Shown: positions 1-8,102 of the stretch, one piece after another
Numbering within the stretch: the first letter of the stretch is position 1
Layout: each line of letters starts with the position of its first letter
NCBI GenBank assembly: GCA_002395225.1
Contig: DGWH01000032.1
Location: 1 to 54,791 of the forward strand
DNA: 54,791 bases
Origin: Christensenella sp. UBA4263
GTDB taxonomy: Bacteria > Bacillota > Clostridia > Christensenellales > Aristaeellaceae
Direction: 5' to 3'
Program-made: the position numbers and the translations under genes
Notes under the pieces: model-generated
Database searches by the model: none
What the model saw: the letters and a program-made list of their open reading frames with translations, nothing else
What the model was told of the DNA's origin: nothing

Positions 1-1491
1 ACGCCCATGAATGCCATCATCGGTCTTGACAATCTGGCGCTCAATGAGAAAGGCATTTCAAAGACGACACGGACGTATCTGGAAAAGATCGGGAGTTCGG
101 CCAGGCATCTGCTGGGCATTATCAATGACATCCTGGATATGAGCCGGATTGAATCCGGGCGAATGGCGATCCGAAGCGAAGAATTCTCGCTGCTTGAAAC
201 ACTGGAGCAGGTGAATACCATGATCAGCGGGCAGTGTAGAGAAAATGGGATCACCTATGACTTCCTGATTTCCGGGGAGGTCGACGAGTACTATATTGGC
301 GATGCCATGAAGCTGCGGCAGGTCCTGATCAACATTCTCGGAAACGCGGTAAAGTTTACCCCAAGGGATGGAACGGTGACGTTCACGGTGGAACGTGTGG
401 CACGAATGGAGGAAAGATCCACACTGCGCTTTACGGTGCGGGATACGGGACTTGGCATGAGCAGGGAATTCCTGCCGAAAATCTTTGAGCCGTTCTCCCA
501 GGAGGAAACCGCCCTTACCAACAGAATCGGCAGCACGGGGCTTGGAATGCCGATTACCAAAAACATCGTGGAGCTGATGGACGGTCAGATCGACGTGGAG
601 AGCGAGAAGAATGTCGGAACCACGTTTACCGTGACACTGACACTGCGGGATTCGGACCGAAACAGTGACGCAGACGGGCATGGACTGCCCCGCCTGGAGG
701 AGATGGACGTTCTGCTGGTGGATGATGATCCCGAGTCCTGTGAGCAGGCACTGCAGATACTGAGTCAGGCAGGCATTACCTGCGAAAAGGCGGGTTCCTC
801 ATCCGAAGGAATGGAAATGGTCCGGCTGCGTCATGCCAGACGGGAGCCTTACAGCCTGATTCTGGTGGACCATGACTTGTCCGGCGATAGCGTGATATTT
901 GCCCGAAAGATCCATGAGGCAGCAGAAGAGGAGTCGATCCTGATCCTGCTCACGGCCCGAAGCCCGGAGGAAATGGGGGATCAGGCAATTTCTGCAGGAA
1001 TAGATGCCGTTGTAAGCAGGCCGCTGTCTCTTGGGAAGGTTCTGGCGGAGTTCCGAAGAGCCTTTATTGCAAAGCGGGAGATGCTGACCCGGAAACCTGC
1101 TGAACTGAATGGACGCCGGATCCTGCTGGCAGAGGATGTTGCGGTCAATGCGGAAATCATGATCATGGTGCTCAACATGCGGGGCATGGAGGTAGACCAC
1201 GCAGAAAACGGCCGGATCGCGGTTGAACTGTATGAGGGGCACGAAGCCGGATATTACGATGCCATCCTCATGGATATGCGGATGCCGGAAATGGATGGAC
1301 TTGAGGCCACTCGAACCATCCGAACCTCCAAACGGCCGGATGCCGAAACCATTCCCATCATTGCACTGACTGCCAATGCGTTCGATGAAGATGTGAAACG
1401 CAGCATGCAGGCCGGACTGAACGCGCATCTGACAAAGCCGGTGGAACCGGATGTGCTGTATAAGACGCTTGAAAAGCTCATTCACGATTAA
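1..1491 (+). CDS. Hybrid sensor histidine kinase with two receiver domains (5' truncated by window edge)
   Basis: The reading frame is open to the first base: the first codons read T-P-M-N-A-I-I-G, the end of a HisKA H-box, so the phospho-accepting His and any sensor region lie outside the window. In order there is the rest of HisKA, an HATPase (N box NAVKF about residue 115, DTGLGM, then GSTGLGMPI), a first receiver (about 235-350) and a second receiver (about 370-490). Receiver 2 is complete (acidic pair AED, phospho-Asp in LMDMRMPEMDG, Lys in LTKPVE). Receiver 1 has a recognisable Asp (ILVDHDL), but its conserved Lys position reads S-R-P, so it may be inactive. No DNA-binding output domain follows, so signal would pass to a partner. 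A hairpin follows the stop codon. Confidence 0.93.
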   Translation, partial: TPMNAIIGLDNLALNEKGISKTTRTYLEKIGSSARHLLGIINDILDMSRIESGRMAIRSEEFSLLETLEQVNTMISGQCRENGITYDFLISGEVDEYYIGDAMKLRQVLINILGNAVKFTPRDGTVTFTVERVARMEERSTLRFTVRDTGLGMSREFLPKIFEPFSQEETALTNRIGSTGLGMPITKNIVELMDGQIDVESEKNVGTTFTVTLTLRDSDRNSDADGHGLPRLEEMDVLLVDDDPESCEQALQILSQAGITCEKAGSSSEGMEMVRLRHARREPYSLILVDHDLSGDSVIFARKIHEAAEEESILILLTARSPEEMGDQAISAGIDAVVSRPLSLGKVLAEFRRAFIAKREMLTRKPAELNGRRILLAEDVAVNAEIMIMVLNMRGMEVDHAENGRIAVELYEGHEAGYYDAILMDMRMPEMDGLEATRTIRTSKRPDAETIPIIALTANAFDEDVKRSMQAGLNAHLTKPVEPDVLYKTLEKLIHD

Positions 1492-1526
1492 AACAACAGC
1501 AGGAACGTTTTGTTCCTGCTGTTGTT
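1492..1526. terminator. Hairpin between convergent genes
   Basis: Perfect 15-bp arms (1492-1506 and 1512-1526) with a 5-base loop start directly after the kinase stop codon and lie 11 bases before the end of the convergent PHP gene. The T-rich right arm (GTTGTTGTG) is a weak U tract, so this is probably a shared, possibly inefficient, terminator. Confidence 0.6.
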
Positions 1527-1536
1527 GTGTCCGGAT

Positions 1537-2403
1537 TCAGGCACCCAGCCGGGTGATGATCTGCCGGATAATGCCCTCCGGCTGATTCCCGGCCTCACCG
1601 GCATTTGCACCGGCTGCGGCGATCCAGTTCATGATTTCCTCTGCCGGCAGGGCTTCCCAGCGGCCGTCCCGGCAGATTTCAGCGGGGAGGTGCACCCTGA
1701 CGCCCGGCATGTCCGCAAAGAGAGCCTCGGGATAGAAGATGCGGGGCTTCTCACCGCTCCGCAGGCGGGCGGCATAATCACGGGAGGAGGTGATGGGCTG
1801 CTCACAGAGAATGCCGCCGTTCATCTCGCCGATTTTCGCTTTGTCATGGGTATCTGAACCGGCCTGAATCAGGAGATGATGCCGGAGGGCGTAACACAGG
1901 GCGGCCAGATTGTCGTTGGCGGTATTGGCGGTGTTAATCCCCTCGATGCCTTCAATCCCCTCGGGATGAAGATGAATCATCTTGATATACGGACGGTCGC
2001 GGAACGGGTGGGCCTGAATGACGGCACCGCCGGCCGCGTGGACCCATGAGATCATCTGTTCACGGGTCCAGTGAGGGATATCGGGATGGGCGAGGAGAAA
2101 CTGTTTGTCCACGCCGTAAATCAGGTATTCATCGCCGTCGAAGTTTTCCTCAATGCCGAAGAAAACCTTAAAGCCAATGGCATCGCCGGCTTTTTTGGCC
2201 TCCTCGTATCCTCTGGTATAGGCGTCCACATATTCCGGCCAGGGGAGCTCTCTCGAGGGCCTTGTATTACCGTGAAAGAAATGATCGGTGATGAAGATGC
2301 CGTCATAGCCCCTGGATTTGAAAATGGCGGGATATTCGCTGCCGGGGGTCACGCCGCAGGCGCTGGATTCGACAGTATGCAGATGCGTTTCGTAACGATA
2401 CAT
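1537..2403 (-). CDS. PHP-domain phosphoesterase, histidinol-phosphatase-like
   Basis: The 288-residue protein begins with the PHP signature: ETHLHTVESS near the N terminus, then FITDHFF (about residue 40), a Glu-rich IEEN segment (about 105), AHPF (about 150) and a late SDTHD (about 202). These His/Asp/Glu residues build the trinuclear metal site of PHP phosphoesterases. The family includes histidinol phosphatase and phosphatases acting on nucleotides, sugars or nucleic acids; no his gene is nearby, so the substrate is unknown. It is monocistronic and leftward, with its own sigma-A-like promoter at 2474-2502. Confidence 0.85.
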   Translation of the reverse strand: MYRYETHLHTVESSACGVTPGSEYPAIFKSRGYDGIFITDHFFHGNTRPSRELPWPEYVDAYTRGYEEAKKAGDAIGFKVFFGIEENFDGDEYLIYGVDKQFLLAHPDIPHWTREQMISWVHAAGGAVIQAHPFRDRPYIKMIHLHPEGIEGIEGINTANTANDNLAALCYALRHHLLIQAGSDTHDKAKIGEMNGGILCEQPITSSRDYAARLRSGEKPRIFYPEALFADMPGVRVHLPAEICRDGRWEALPAEEIMNWIAAAGANAGEAGNQPEGIIRQIITRLGA

Positions 2404-2473
2404 GTAAGTCTCCTGTTCTTGCAGTTCCTGTTCAGGTGATGATGAAAGGAAACAAATGGTTCAGTCGTGAGCC

Positions 2474-2502
2474 ATTATATAGCCGGATTGGGAGAATGTA
2501 AA
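2474..2502 (-). promoter_or_regulatory. Sigma-A type promoter for the PHP gene
   Basis: On the minus strand TTTACA (2497-2502) and TATAAT (2474-2479) are separated by 17 bases, about 70 bases upstream of the PHP start codon. Confidence 0.7.
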
Positions 2503-2514
2503 GCGATCTTTGGC

Positions 2515-2543
2515 TTGATGAAACCGCTTCCGCAACGTATAAT
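2515..2543 (+). promoter_or_regulatory. Sigma-A type promoter for the 103-residue hypothetical gene
   Basis: TTGATG (2515-2520) and a perfect TATAAT (2538-2543) are spaced by 17 bases and lie about 58 bases upstream of the GTG start at 2601. The promoter is divergent from, and nearly abuts, the PHP promoter. Confidence 0.7.
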
Positions 2544-2600
2544 CGCAGACAGAGATGTGCATTTGCGGCAGGGCTGGATGCAGGGAAAGGGGAATGAGAT

Positions 2601-2912
2601 GTGACGGACAATCAGAGAATCTGGCAGGAGGCCAGGGACCGGCTGGTTCAGTCGATTCGGGCACTTGGGTTTTCAGAGGAACTGGGATCGGTGATCGCGC
2701 AGCAGCTGGGCAGTCCCAGGGCCATAGACCGGATGAATGCCTATGTGAGAGGCGTACGCCCGGCCAGTGAGGAGATGCTGGTGGATGAAATGCTGGCCAT
2801 CTGTTCGGATGTGGAAGCATGGCGTGAGCGGAAAAAGAGCCAGGAGGCACAGGCCAGATACAATGCCTGGCTCATGTTTGACCGGCCGGACGAGGAGGAA
2901 GATCCGGAGTAA
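2601..2912 (+). CDS. Small hypothetical protein (103 residues)
   Basis: The GTG start is preceded by AAAGGGG at good spacing, and a strong promoter sits just upstream, which supports expression. The protein is soluble, mainly helical by composition, and ends in an acidic tail (DRPDEEEDPE). The middle (about residues 30-85) has a pattern of short helices with SPRAIDRMNAYVRG, reminiscent of a small helix-turn-helix or helical-bundle fold, but no family is recognised. It is monocistronic. No function is assigned. Confidence 0.65.
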   Translation: MTDNQRIWQEARDRLVQSIRALGFSEELGSVIAQQLGSPRAIDRMNAYVRGVRPASEEMLVDEMLAICSDVEAWRERKKSQEAQARYNAWLMFDRPDEEEDPE

Positions 2913-3233
2913 GGGCAACGGTGCGGCAGAGAGAAAACGGTCAGAAAAAATGATCGGGAACAGGGAACGGCCAAACAAGCGGAACTGCCAAAAAAAACGT
3001 ACACAGTTTTAGTTCAGAATCTGGGAAAATGTGCAGGAGAGGATTGACAGACATTGTGCACTAAAATAGAATGACGTTACAGCAAGAGGATTAATATTGA
3101 AATGACCCATTAGAATCTCCGTACGGATTTCGGAAACGGATGGCCCGGAACCGGTGGATTTGTCTGCTGGGAATGCAAAAGAGTTTGAAAGACGGACGTC
3201 AGGTACTTTGTGACCGATTGAAAGGATAAACGC
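2913..3233. other. Intergenic stretch with a promoter and about 160-base leader
   Basis: No credible gene was found here on either strand. The only clear element is the consensus promoter at 3044-3072, which leaves a transcribed leader of about 155 bases before the methyltransferase-like gene. Confidence 0.5.
3044..3072 (+). promoter_or_regulatory. Strong sigma-A type promoter
   Basis: A perfect TTGACA (3044-3049) and TAGAAT (3067-3072) are separated by 17 bases. It drives the gene starting at 3234. Confidence 0.75.
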
Positions 3234-3665
3234 ATGAACATCAGTCAGAATCATATGGATGCGATGCTTCCGCCGGATTTCAAACATCTTCTGCACATCA
3301 GCTGCGGTGAAGGGGAAATGATCCGGGGACTTGCAGAGCGGCACGATGCTTTATTTACAGGGATTACTGAGATCAGAGATCATCTTGCCGCCGCGCGCGG
3401 GAAGGGGATTGGAAAAGCCGAGTTTTTCCTTGGCGGACATCATTCACTGTATTTTCATGACAGCTGTTTTGATGTCGTTGTTTCATCGGACGAGGTGGAA
3501 GATTTTCGGGAGATTCACCGTGTTCTTACCCCAAACGGACGGTTTATTATGCCGAACAATGGCAAATTCTTCTCGATACGTTCGATCAGGCAAATGAAAC
3601 GGTGTGGATTTGAACGTTTCTTTCATGAAAAAGGATTTCTTATTGCACATAAAGCAGAGGCCTGA
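3234..3665 (+). CDS. Short class I methyltransferase-like protein
   Basis: This 143-residue protein has the skeleton of a SAM-dependent methyltransferase: LLHISCGEGEMIRGL (motif I, usually GxGxG, about residues 19-33), an acidic turn after strand 2 (GITEI), FDVVVSSDEVEDF (motif IV region) and REIHRVLTPNGRFIM (motif V/VI). It is much shorter than the usual 200-250 residues: the N-terminal helix and the last strands are reduced, so it may be a degenerate or minimal type 11-like enzyme. AAAGGAT precedes the ATG. The substrate is unknown. Confidence 0.7.
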   Translation: MNISQNHMDAMLPPDFKHLLHISCGEGEMIRGLAERHDALFTGITEIRDHLAAARGKGIGKAEFFLGGHHSLYFHDSCFDVVVSSDEVEDFREIHRVLTPNGRFIMPNNGKFFSIRSIRQMKRCGFERFFHEKGFLIAHKAEA

Positions 3666-3773
3666 AAGGGTCTCGGTGTACTGAACCATCACGCCTCAGC
3701 CAATATTGCCGGCAGGCAGGTCATTTTGAGGCGGATTGGCCATGAATGCCTGTTTTCAGGCAAGGGAAAATCT

Positions 3774-5492
3774 ATGAATCATACTTCAGAGAATCAATTG
3801 CCGAAGGAAGTCGTATATCCTCATCAGGCGGAGTATTCCGCGTACATGGATACGCTTTTGGATCGGATTACCCTTCCGGAAATCTCTGATCTGAAACCGA
3901 TCTATGACGCGATGGCAAATCTTTGCAAACTGCTTCGGGTAGCCAAAGGTGTCACCTCTTTTTACCGTTCGCCGACGCATGAGCGGTTGGGAAAGGTGGA
4001 GGAGTTCATCGGCTATGACAACGGAAAACCCTCTAGGCTCGTTTCCCGTGAACGGGCTGAGCTGCCTTCTCTGATGATCGGTCAGAGTGATGTGTATATA
4101 GAAGAGGGACAGGAACCGTGGACACCGCAGGAGATGGAGCGGATCCGGCGCATTCAGAAACTGATGCTGACGTTTCTCTCCAAAAATCGTCTCTCCGGCG
4201 AGGTGGAGCGGCTCACCTTTTATGATGATGACGGGTATCTCAATGTCCGCTATTTTCTCCGTTACCTGAGGGAAAAGTCAGCACCGGACGGTCTGCACGG
4301 GATGACCGCAGCGCGCTTCAATATCCGCCGTTTTTCCAGACTGAATCAGGAACTGGGACGGATGGCCTGCAACATTCTGATGAAAAACTATGTTAAACTG
4401 CTGCAGGATCAGATTGGCAGTGAGGGCGTTGTCTGCCGCCTGGGCGGGGATAATTTCGTTTTGGCCTGCAGAACGGAAAAGATGGATGTTGTTTTGAAGT
4501 GTCTTGAGTCAAGCTCGGTTGTGTATGATGTAGACACGGGAAAAAGAACGGGAATCATGTGTGCGGCGGGCTTTTTCAACATTCCGGATGGCTATAAGGA
4601 CGTGGATGATATCCTGAATCGGATCATGGCTGCCTATGATACAGCAAGAAACGGTGGCGGAGCGGAAATTGTATTCAGCAGCGAGGATATTCTTTCGGAA
4701 AAAGAAAGGGTCGTTCGCATTCAGCAGATGTTCCAGCAGGCACTCGAAAACGAAGAGTTTCTGGTGTACTATCAGCCGAAAATTGACGTTTTCGGAAACC
4801 GGCTTTCCGGTGCGGAAGCCCTTTGCCGCTGGCGTCATGACGGGACAATAATCCCGCCGACCGAGTTTATCCCCGTGCTTGAACGCAGTCTTGACATCTG
4901 TCAGCTGGATTTTTACATGTTGGACCATGTGTGCCGGGATATTCGCCGCTGGCTGGATGAGGGACGGAATGTGGTTCGCGTGTCCGTCAATCTGTCCCGG
5001 AAACACATGGTGGATGCGGATCTGTTCGATCATATCATTGAGATCATTGACCGGCATCAGGTTCCGCACGAGTATATTGAGATTGAGCTGACGGAAACGA
5101 CGACAGACGTGGAATTCCGTGAACTGAAGAGCATCGTCCGGGGACTTCAGCGGGCCGGCATCAGTGCATCGGTGGACGATTTCGGAATCGGGTATTCCTC
5201 GCTGAATCTGCTGAGGGAAATCCCGTGGAATGTGCTCAAGGTAGATAAGAGTTTCCTCCCCGGGGACAATTCGGATGTGGATAACCGGAACAGCGTCCTC
5301 TTCAAATACGTCATTGCCATGGCCCGTGAACTCGGCCTTGAGTGTGTGGCGGAGGGCGTGGAAACAAAGGAACAGGTAAAAACCCTGAGGGAGAATGCCT
5401 GTAATCTGGCACAGGGATTCTACTATGACAGGCCATTGCCTGTGGATGTCTTTGAAACCCGGCTCAGCCAGATGGAATACGCAGAGGTCTGA
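3774..5492 (+). CDS. Degenerate GGDEF plus intact EAL domain protein (probable c-di-GMP phosphodiesterase)
   Basis: The ATG at 3774 is preferred over an upstream TTG because AAGGGAA precedes it (572 residues). After an N-terminal region without membrane segments comes a GGDEF-type fold (about 160-310) whose signature reads RLGGDNF and whose first metal-binding position reads FNIRRF instead of a D-containing motif, so cyclase activity is unlikely. The EAL domain (about 325-565) keeps EALCRW, SVNLSR, IELTETT, DDFGIGYSS, LKVDKSF, AEGVET and AQGFYY, the full set of metal and catalytic residues. It most likely hydrolyses c-di-GMP in the cytoplasm, with the GGDEF domain possibly acting as a GTP sensor. 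A strong terminator follows. Confidence 0.9.
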   Translation: MNHTSENQLPKEVVYPHQAEYSAYMDTLLDRITLPEISDLKPIYDAMANLCKLLRVAKGVTSFYRSPTHERLGKVEEFIGYDNGKPSRLVSRERAELPSLMIGQSDVYIEEGQEPWTPQEMERIRRIQKLMLTFLSKNRLSGEVERLTFYDDDGYLNVRYFLRYLREKSAPDGLHGMTAARFNIRRFSRLNQELGRMACNILMKNYVKLLQDQIGSEGVVCRLGGDNFVLACRTEKMDVVLKCLESSSVVYDVDTGKRTGIMCAAGFFNIPDGYKDVDDILNRIMAAYDTARNGGGAEIVFSSEDILSEKERVVRIQQMFQQALENEEFLVYYQPKIDVFGNRLSGAEALCRWRHDGTIIPPTEFIPVLERSLDICQLDFYMLDHVCRDIRRWLDEGRNVVRVSVNLSRKHMVDADLFDHIIEIIDRHQVPHEYIEIELTETTTDVEFRELKSIVRGLQRAGISASVDDFGIGYSSLNLLREIPWNVLKVDKSFLPGDNSDVDNRNSVLFKYVIAMARELGLECVAEGVETKEQVKTLRENACNLAQGFYYDRPLPVDVFETRLSQMEYAEV

Positions 5493-5497
5493 TCATG

Positions 5498-5526
5498 CCC
5501 GGAGACAGCGCTCTCCGGGTCTTTTT
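5498..5526 (+). terminator. Rho-independent terminator of the EAL gene
   Basis: Perfect 8-bp arms CCCGGAGA and TCTCCGGG around a 6-base loop are followed by TCTTTTTAT. Confidence 0.9.
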
Positions 5527-5532
5527 ATGGGA

Positions 5533-5567
5533 AAAGCGCCCGTTTCCTGTGGGGAAACGGGCGCTTT
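5533..5567. terminator. Bidirectional terminator at the end of the ABC operon
   Basis: Perfect 15-bp arms (5533-5547 and 5553-5567) have A-tracts to the left and T-tracts to the right. It sits four bases beyond the stop codon of the leftward permease gene and can stop both convergent units. Confidence 0.85.
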
Positions 5568-5571
5568 GCGT

Positions 5572-7152
5572 TTAGCCTTTGACACCGCCGGCGGTCAGAC
5601 CGGCTGCCAGATGCTTTTCAATCAACATAAAGAGAATGACGACCGGAACGGTGGCCAGCAGTGCTGCAGCGAAAAGGTACTGCCATTCAATCATGTTGAA
5701 GCTGGAAAACTGGGTGATGCCGACCGTAATCGGCCGGTTGGTCTGAGTAGAAATCAGAACCGTGGAAATGGTGTATTCGTTCCATGAATTGATAAAGACG
5801 AAAATGAGCGTTGTGACGATGCCCGGACTGGCGATGGGAATGAGAATCCGAAGCAGGGCAGAGAGGGTGCTGCATCCATCGATGCAGGCCGCCTGCTCCA
5901 TTTCGGAGGAGATGGAAACAAATGTTCCGCGCAACAGCCAGATGGCAAACGCCTGATTAAACGCCGCGTTGATGAACATCAGGCCAATGAGGGAATCGTT
6001 CAGGTGAAGGGTGTTCATCAGGCGGGAAATGCCGACCAGGAGGACGACAGGGGAAAACATCTGACTCATGATGATAAAGCCCAGATAGGCCTTTTTCGCC
6101 CTGAAATTCATGCGGGCCATGGCGTAGGCTGCAGGAATGCCGCAGAGCATGGCAATGGCCGTGGCGCCGCCGGCGATCAGCAGAGAGTTGATCAGGTAAC
6201 GGAGGACGCCCCGCTCGAGCGTATCCTTAAGGTTTGACCAGATCCACTTCGTCGGCAGAACGTGCAGGAAGTACATGTCGGTGGTTTCCGCATTGCTGCG
6301 GAACGCGGTGATGAACATGACAAAGAACGGATAAAGGATAAACAGGGAGAAAGCAACCACCGTCAGGTAAAGGAGAAGACGGAGAAAAGGATGCCGGATC
6401 TGTCCGAACCGAAGTTTGAGCGTACAGACAAGGGTGATTACCACGGGGGCCAGGAGACACCAGTAAACCGGATTCAGCCGGAAGGAAAAGGTTCCCAGCA
6501 TGTCGGCCAGTTTGTCGCCGGCGATACCGCCAAACAGGAACTGATCCAGACCCGAAAACAGAGCGGCACTGTCACTTTCAGACAGGTTCTGCGAAAGCGC
6601 GAGGGTCACATTCCGGCCAAAGGTCAGATTGAGTGACAATGCGAAAGCAGGAACGCAGAAAAGGAGAAGCACGGATGCGGCAATCGGGATATCCAGAAGA
6701 AAATGATGGAAAGGCTTGAATTTGCGGACGGCGGTTCCTCCGGCAGTGACCAGACCCAGGCAGAGAAAAAGAAGCAGAATGCCAAATAGGATGAGGCAGA
6801 GAAAGAGAATGCGGCCGCACGCAAAAGGAGAGGCCAGAAGCTGCCATCCGCTGCGGATATCCGTTGAGAGCAGGGAAAAGGCTACCATGGAGGTTTTCTT
6901 TCCCTTGCTGTTGGTTCGCTCCGTCACCTGTTCGGAAATGGTGGTCTCAATTCCCTTTTCCTGATACGCGGCTGCCTCGGATTCGATTTCCGCACGGACC
7001 GCGAGGTATTTTTCATCTCCGACGAAAGTGTTGGCGGAGCGTTTGGTGTACAGGGCGCTCTGAAAGCTGAACAGCGGCAGGAAAAGAATCAGCAGGAGAA
7101 ACAGAAAGGAGACGAAGCAGAAAGAGGCGATAAGCCGTCGTTCTTTGATCAC
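5572..7152 (-). CDS. Sugar ABC transporter permease, MalG-type, with long N-terminal extension
   Basis: The last 280 residues are a standard CUT1 inner-membrane permease: LYPFFVMFITAFR, six membrane segments, and the ATPase-docking EAA loop EQAACIDGCSTLSALLRI (about residue 435). MalG-type subunits are normally 270-300 residues; this one has 526. The extra N terminus holds a first membrane segment (about 8-30), a polar, probably extracytoplasmic stretch (about 31-105), then three or so further hydrophobic segments. It overlaps the upstream permease by four bases (ATGA), so translation is probably coupled. It is the last gene of the leftward binding protein-permease-permease operon; no ATPase gene is in the window, so a shared MsmK-type ATPase is likely. 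Confidence 0.9.
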   Translation of the reverse strand: MIKERRLIASFCFVSFLFLLLILFLPLFSFQSALYTKRSANTFVGDEKYLAVRAEIESEAAAYQEKGIETTISEQVTERTNSKGKKTSMVAFSLLSTDIRSGWQLLASPFACGRILFLCLILFGILLLFLCLGLVTAGGTAVRKFKPFHHFLLDIPIAASVLLLFCVPAFALSLNLTFGRNVTLALSQNLSESDSAALFSGLDQFLFGGIAGDKLADMLGTFSFRLNPVYWCLLAPVVITLVCTLKLRFGQIRHPFLRLLLYLTVVAFSLFILYPFFVMFITAFRSNAETTDMYFLHVLPTKWIWSNLKDTLERGVLRYLINSLLIAGGATAIAMLCGIPAAYAMARMNFRAKKAYLGFIIMSQMFSPVVLLVGISRLMNTLHLNDSLIGLMFINAAFNQAFAIWLLRGTFVSISSEMEQAACIDGCSTLSALLRILIPIASPGIVTTLIFVFINSWNEYTISTVLISTQTNRPITVGITQFSSFNMIEWQYLFAAALLATVPVVILFMLIEKHLAAGLTAGGVKG

Positions 7153-8045
7153 AGTGCCTCCTCCTTTCGCATGGTGACGATCATGTAGATGCTGGAGGCA
7201 AGGCAGAGAATGAGAAAACCAATGACGGAGAGGGCGGTTGCCGGTCCTTTTTTCTGGTCATAAAATGCCAGCATGTACAGATAGGTAACCATGGTGTCAG
7301 TCTTGTTGGCCGGGGCACCCTTGGTAATGGTGTAGATAATCGGGAAAGAGTTGAAAACATAGATTATATTAAGCACCGTACTGACGGTCAGGGAGGGGCG
7401 GACCAGGGGAAGGGTGATGTTGAACAGCTTCTGACCAAAGGAGGCTCCGTCAACCGTTGCAGCCTCATAGTAGGATGAATCAATGGACTGCAGGCCGGAG
7501 AGCACGGTGAAAGTGACAAAAGGAATGGTAACAATGATGCCGATGGCACATTCCCAGATAAACTCAATCTGATAAGTGGCTCGCCAGTTAATGGCATTTT
7601 TGATGACGCCGAAATTCAGCAGGATGTTGTTCAGGTTGCCATATTCCATCTTAATAATGTAGTTCCAGACCGAGGCCTGGATGACCAGTGAGGCAGCCCA
7701 GGGAAAGACGATGATGGACCGGGCAATTTTACGCCCGAAAAACGGCTGGTTGAGAACCATGGCCGCGGTAAATCCGATAAGGGTGGAAAGACCGACCACC
7801 GAAACAACCCAGATGAGGGTATTCATCAGGACGGTGGGAAAAACGGGGGCGGAAACAGCGCTGATAAAGTTGCCAAGACCGATAAATTCGCCAACGACAC
7901 CGGCCCGGCTGATATCACTGAATGCGAGACGGAAAACGATACCGATGGGGAAAATGACAAAAATCAGCATGAGAAGAACACTGGGGAGAATCCAGAGATA
8001 TGGATCCCATTTGTGCCGGACGAAAATGTTATTCAAAGCGTTCAC
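7149..8045 (-). CDS. Sugar ABC transporter permease, MalF/UgpA-type
   Basis: The protein is 298 residues, the usual family size, with six membrane segments. The first (about 15-38) follows a short basic N terminus, and the EAA loop reads YYEAATVDGASFGQKLF (about residue 195). It pairs with the MalG-type subunit encoded next, with which it overlaps by four bases, and receives substrate from the binding protein encoded 57 bases upstream. Family membership (CUT1, oligosaccharides and polyols) is clear; the actual sugar is not. The divergent NahK-like kinase hints at an amino-sugar-containing substrate, which is inference from context only. Confidence 0.92.
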   Translation of the reverse strand: MNALNNIFVRHKWDPYLWILPSVLLMLIFVIFPIGIVFRLAFSDISRAGVVGEFIGLGNFISAVSAPVFPTVLMNTLIWVVSVVGLSTLIGFTAAMVLNQPFFGRKIARSIIVFPWAASLVIQASVWNYIIKMEYGNLNNILLNFGVIKNAINWRATYQIEFIWECAIGIIVTIPFVTFTVLSGLQSIDSSYYEAATVDGASFGQKLFNITLPLVRPSLTVSTVLNIIYVFNSFPIIYTITKGAPANKTDTMVTYLYMLAFYDQKKGPATALSVIGFLILCLASSIYMIVTMRKEEAL

Positions 8046-8102
8046 CTCTCAAATGAGCAGAAAAGGAGGCCGGGAAACCCGACCTCCCGAAACGAGGAGA
8101 AG

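Noticed and set aside
58..681. Long open frame antisense to the hybrid kinase gene
   Set aside because: It mirrors a well-supported HisKA/HATPase gene, lacks a ribosome binding site and has no protein-like motifs.
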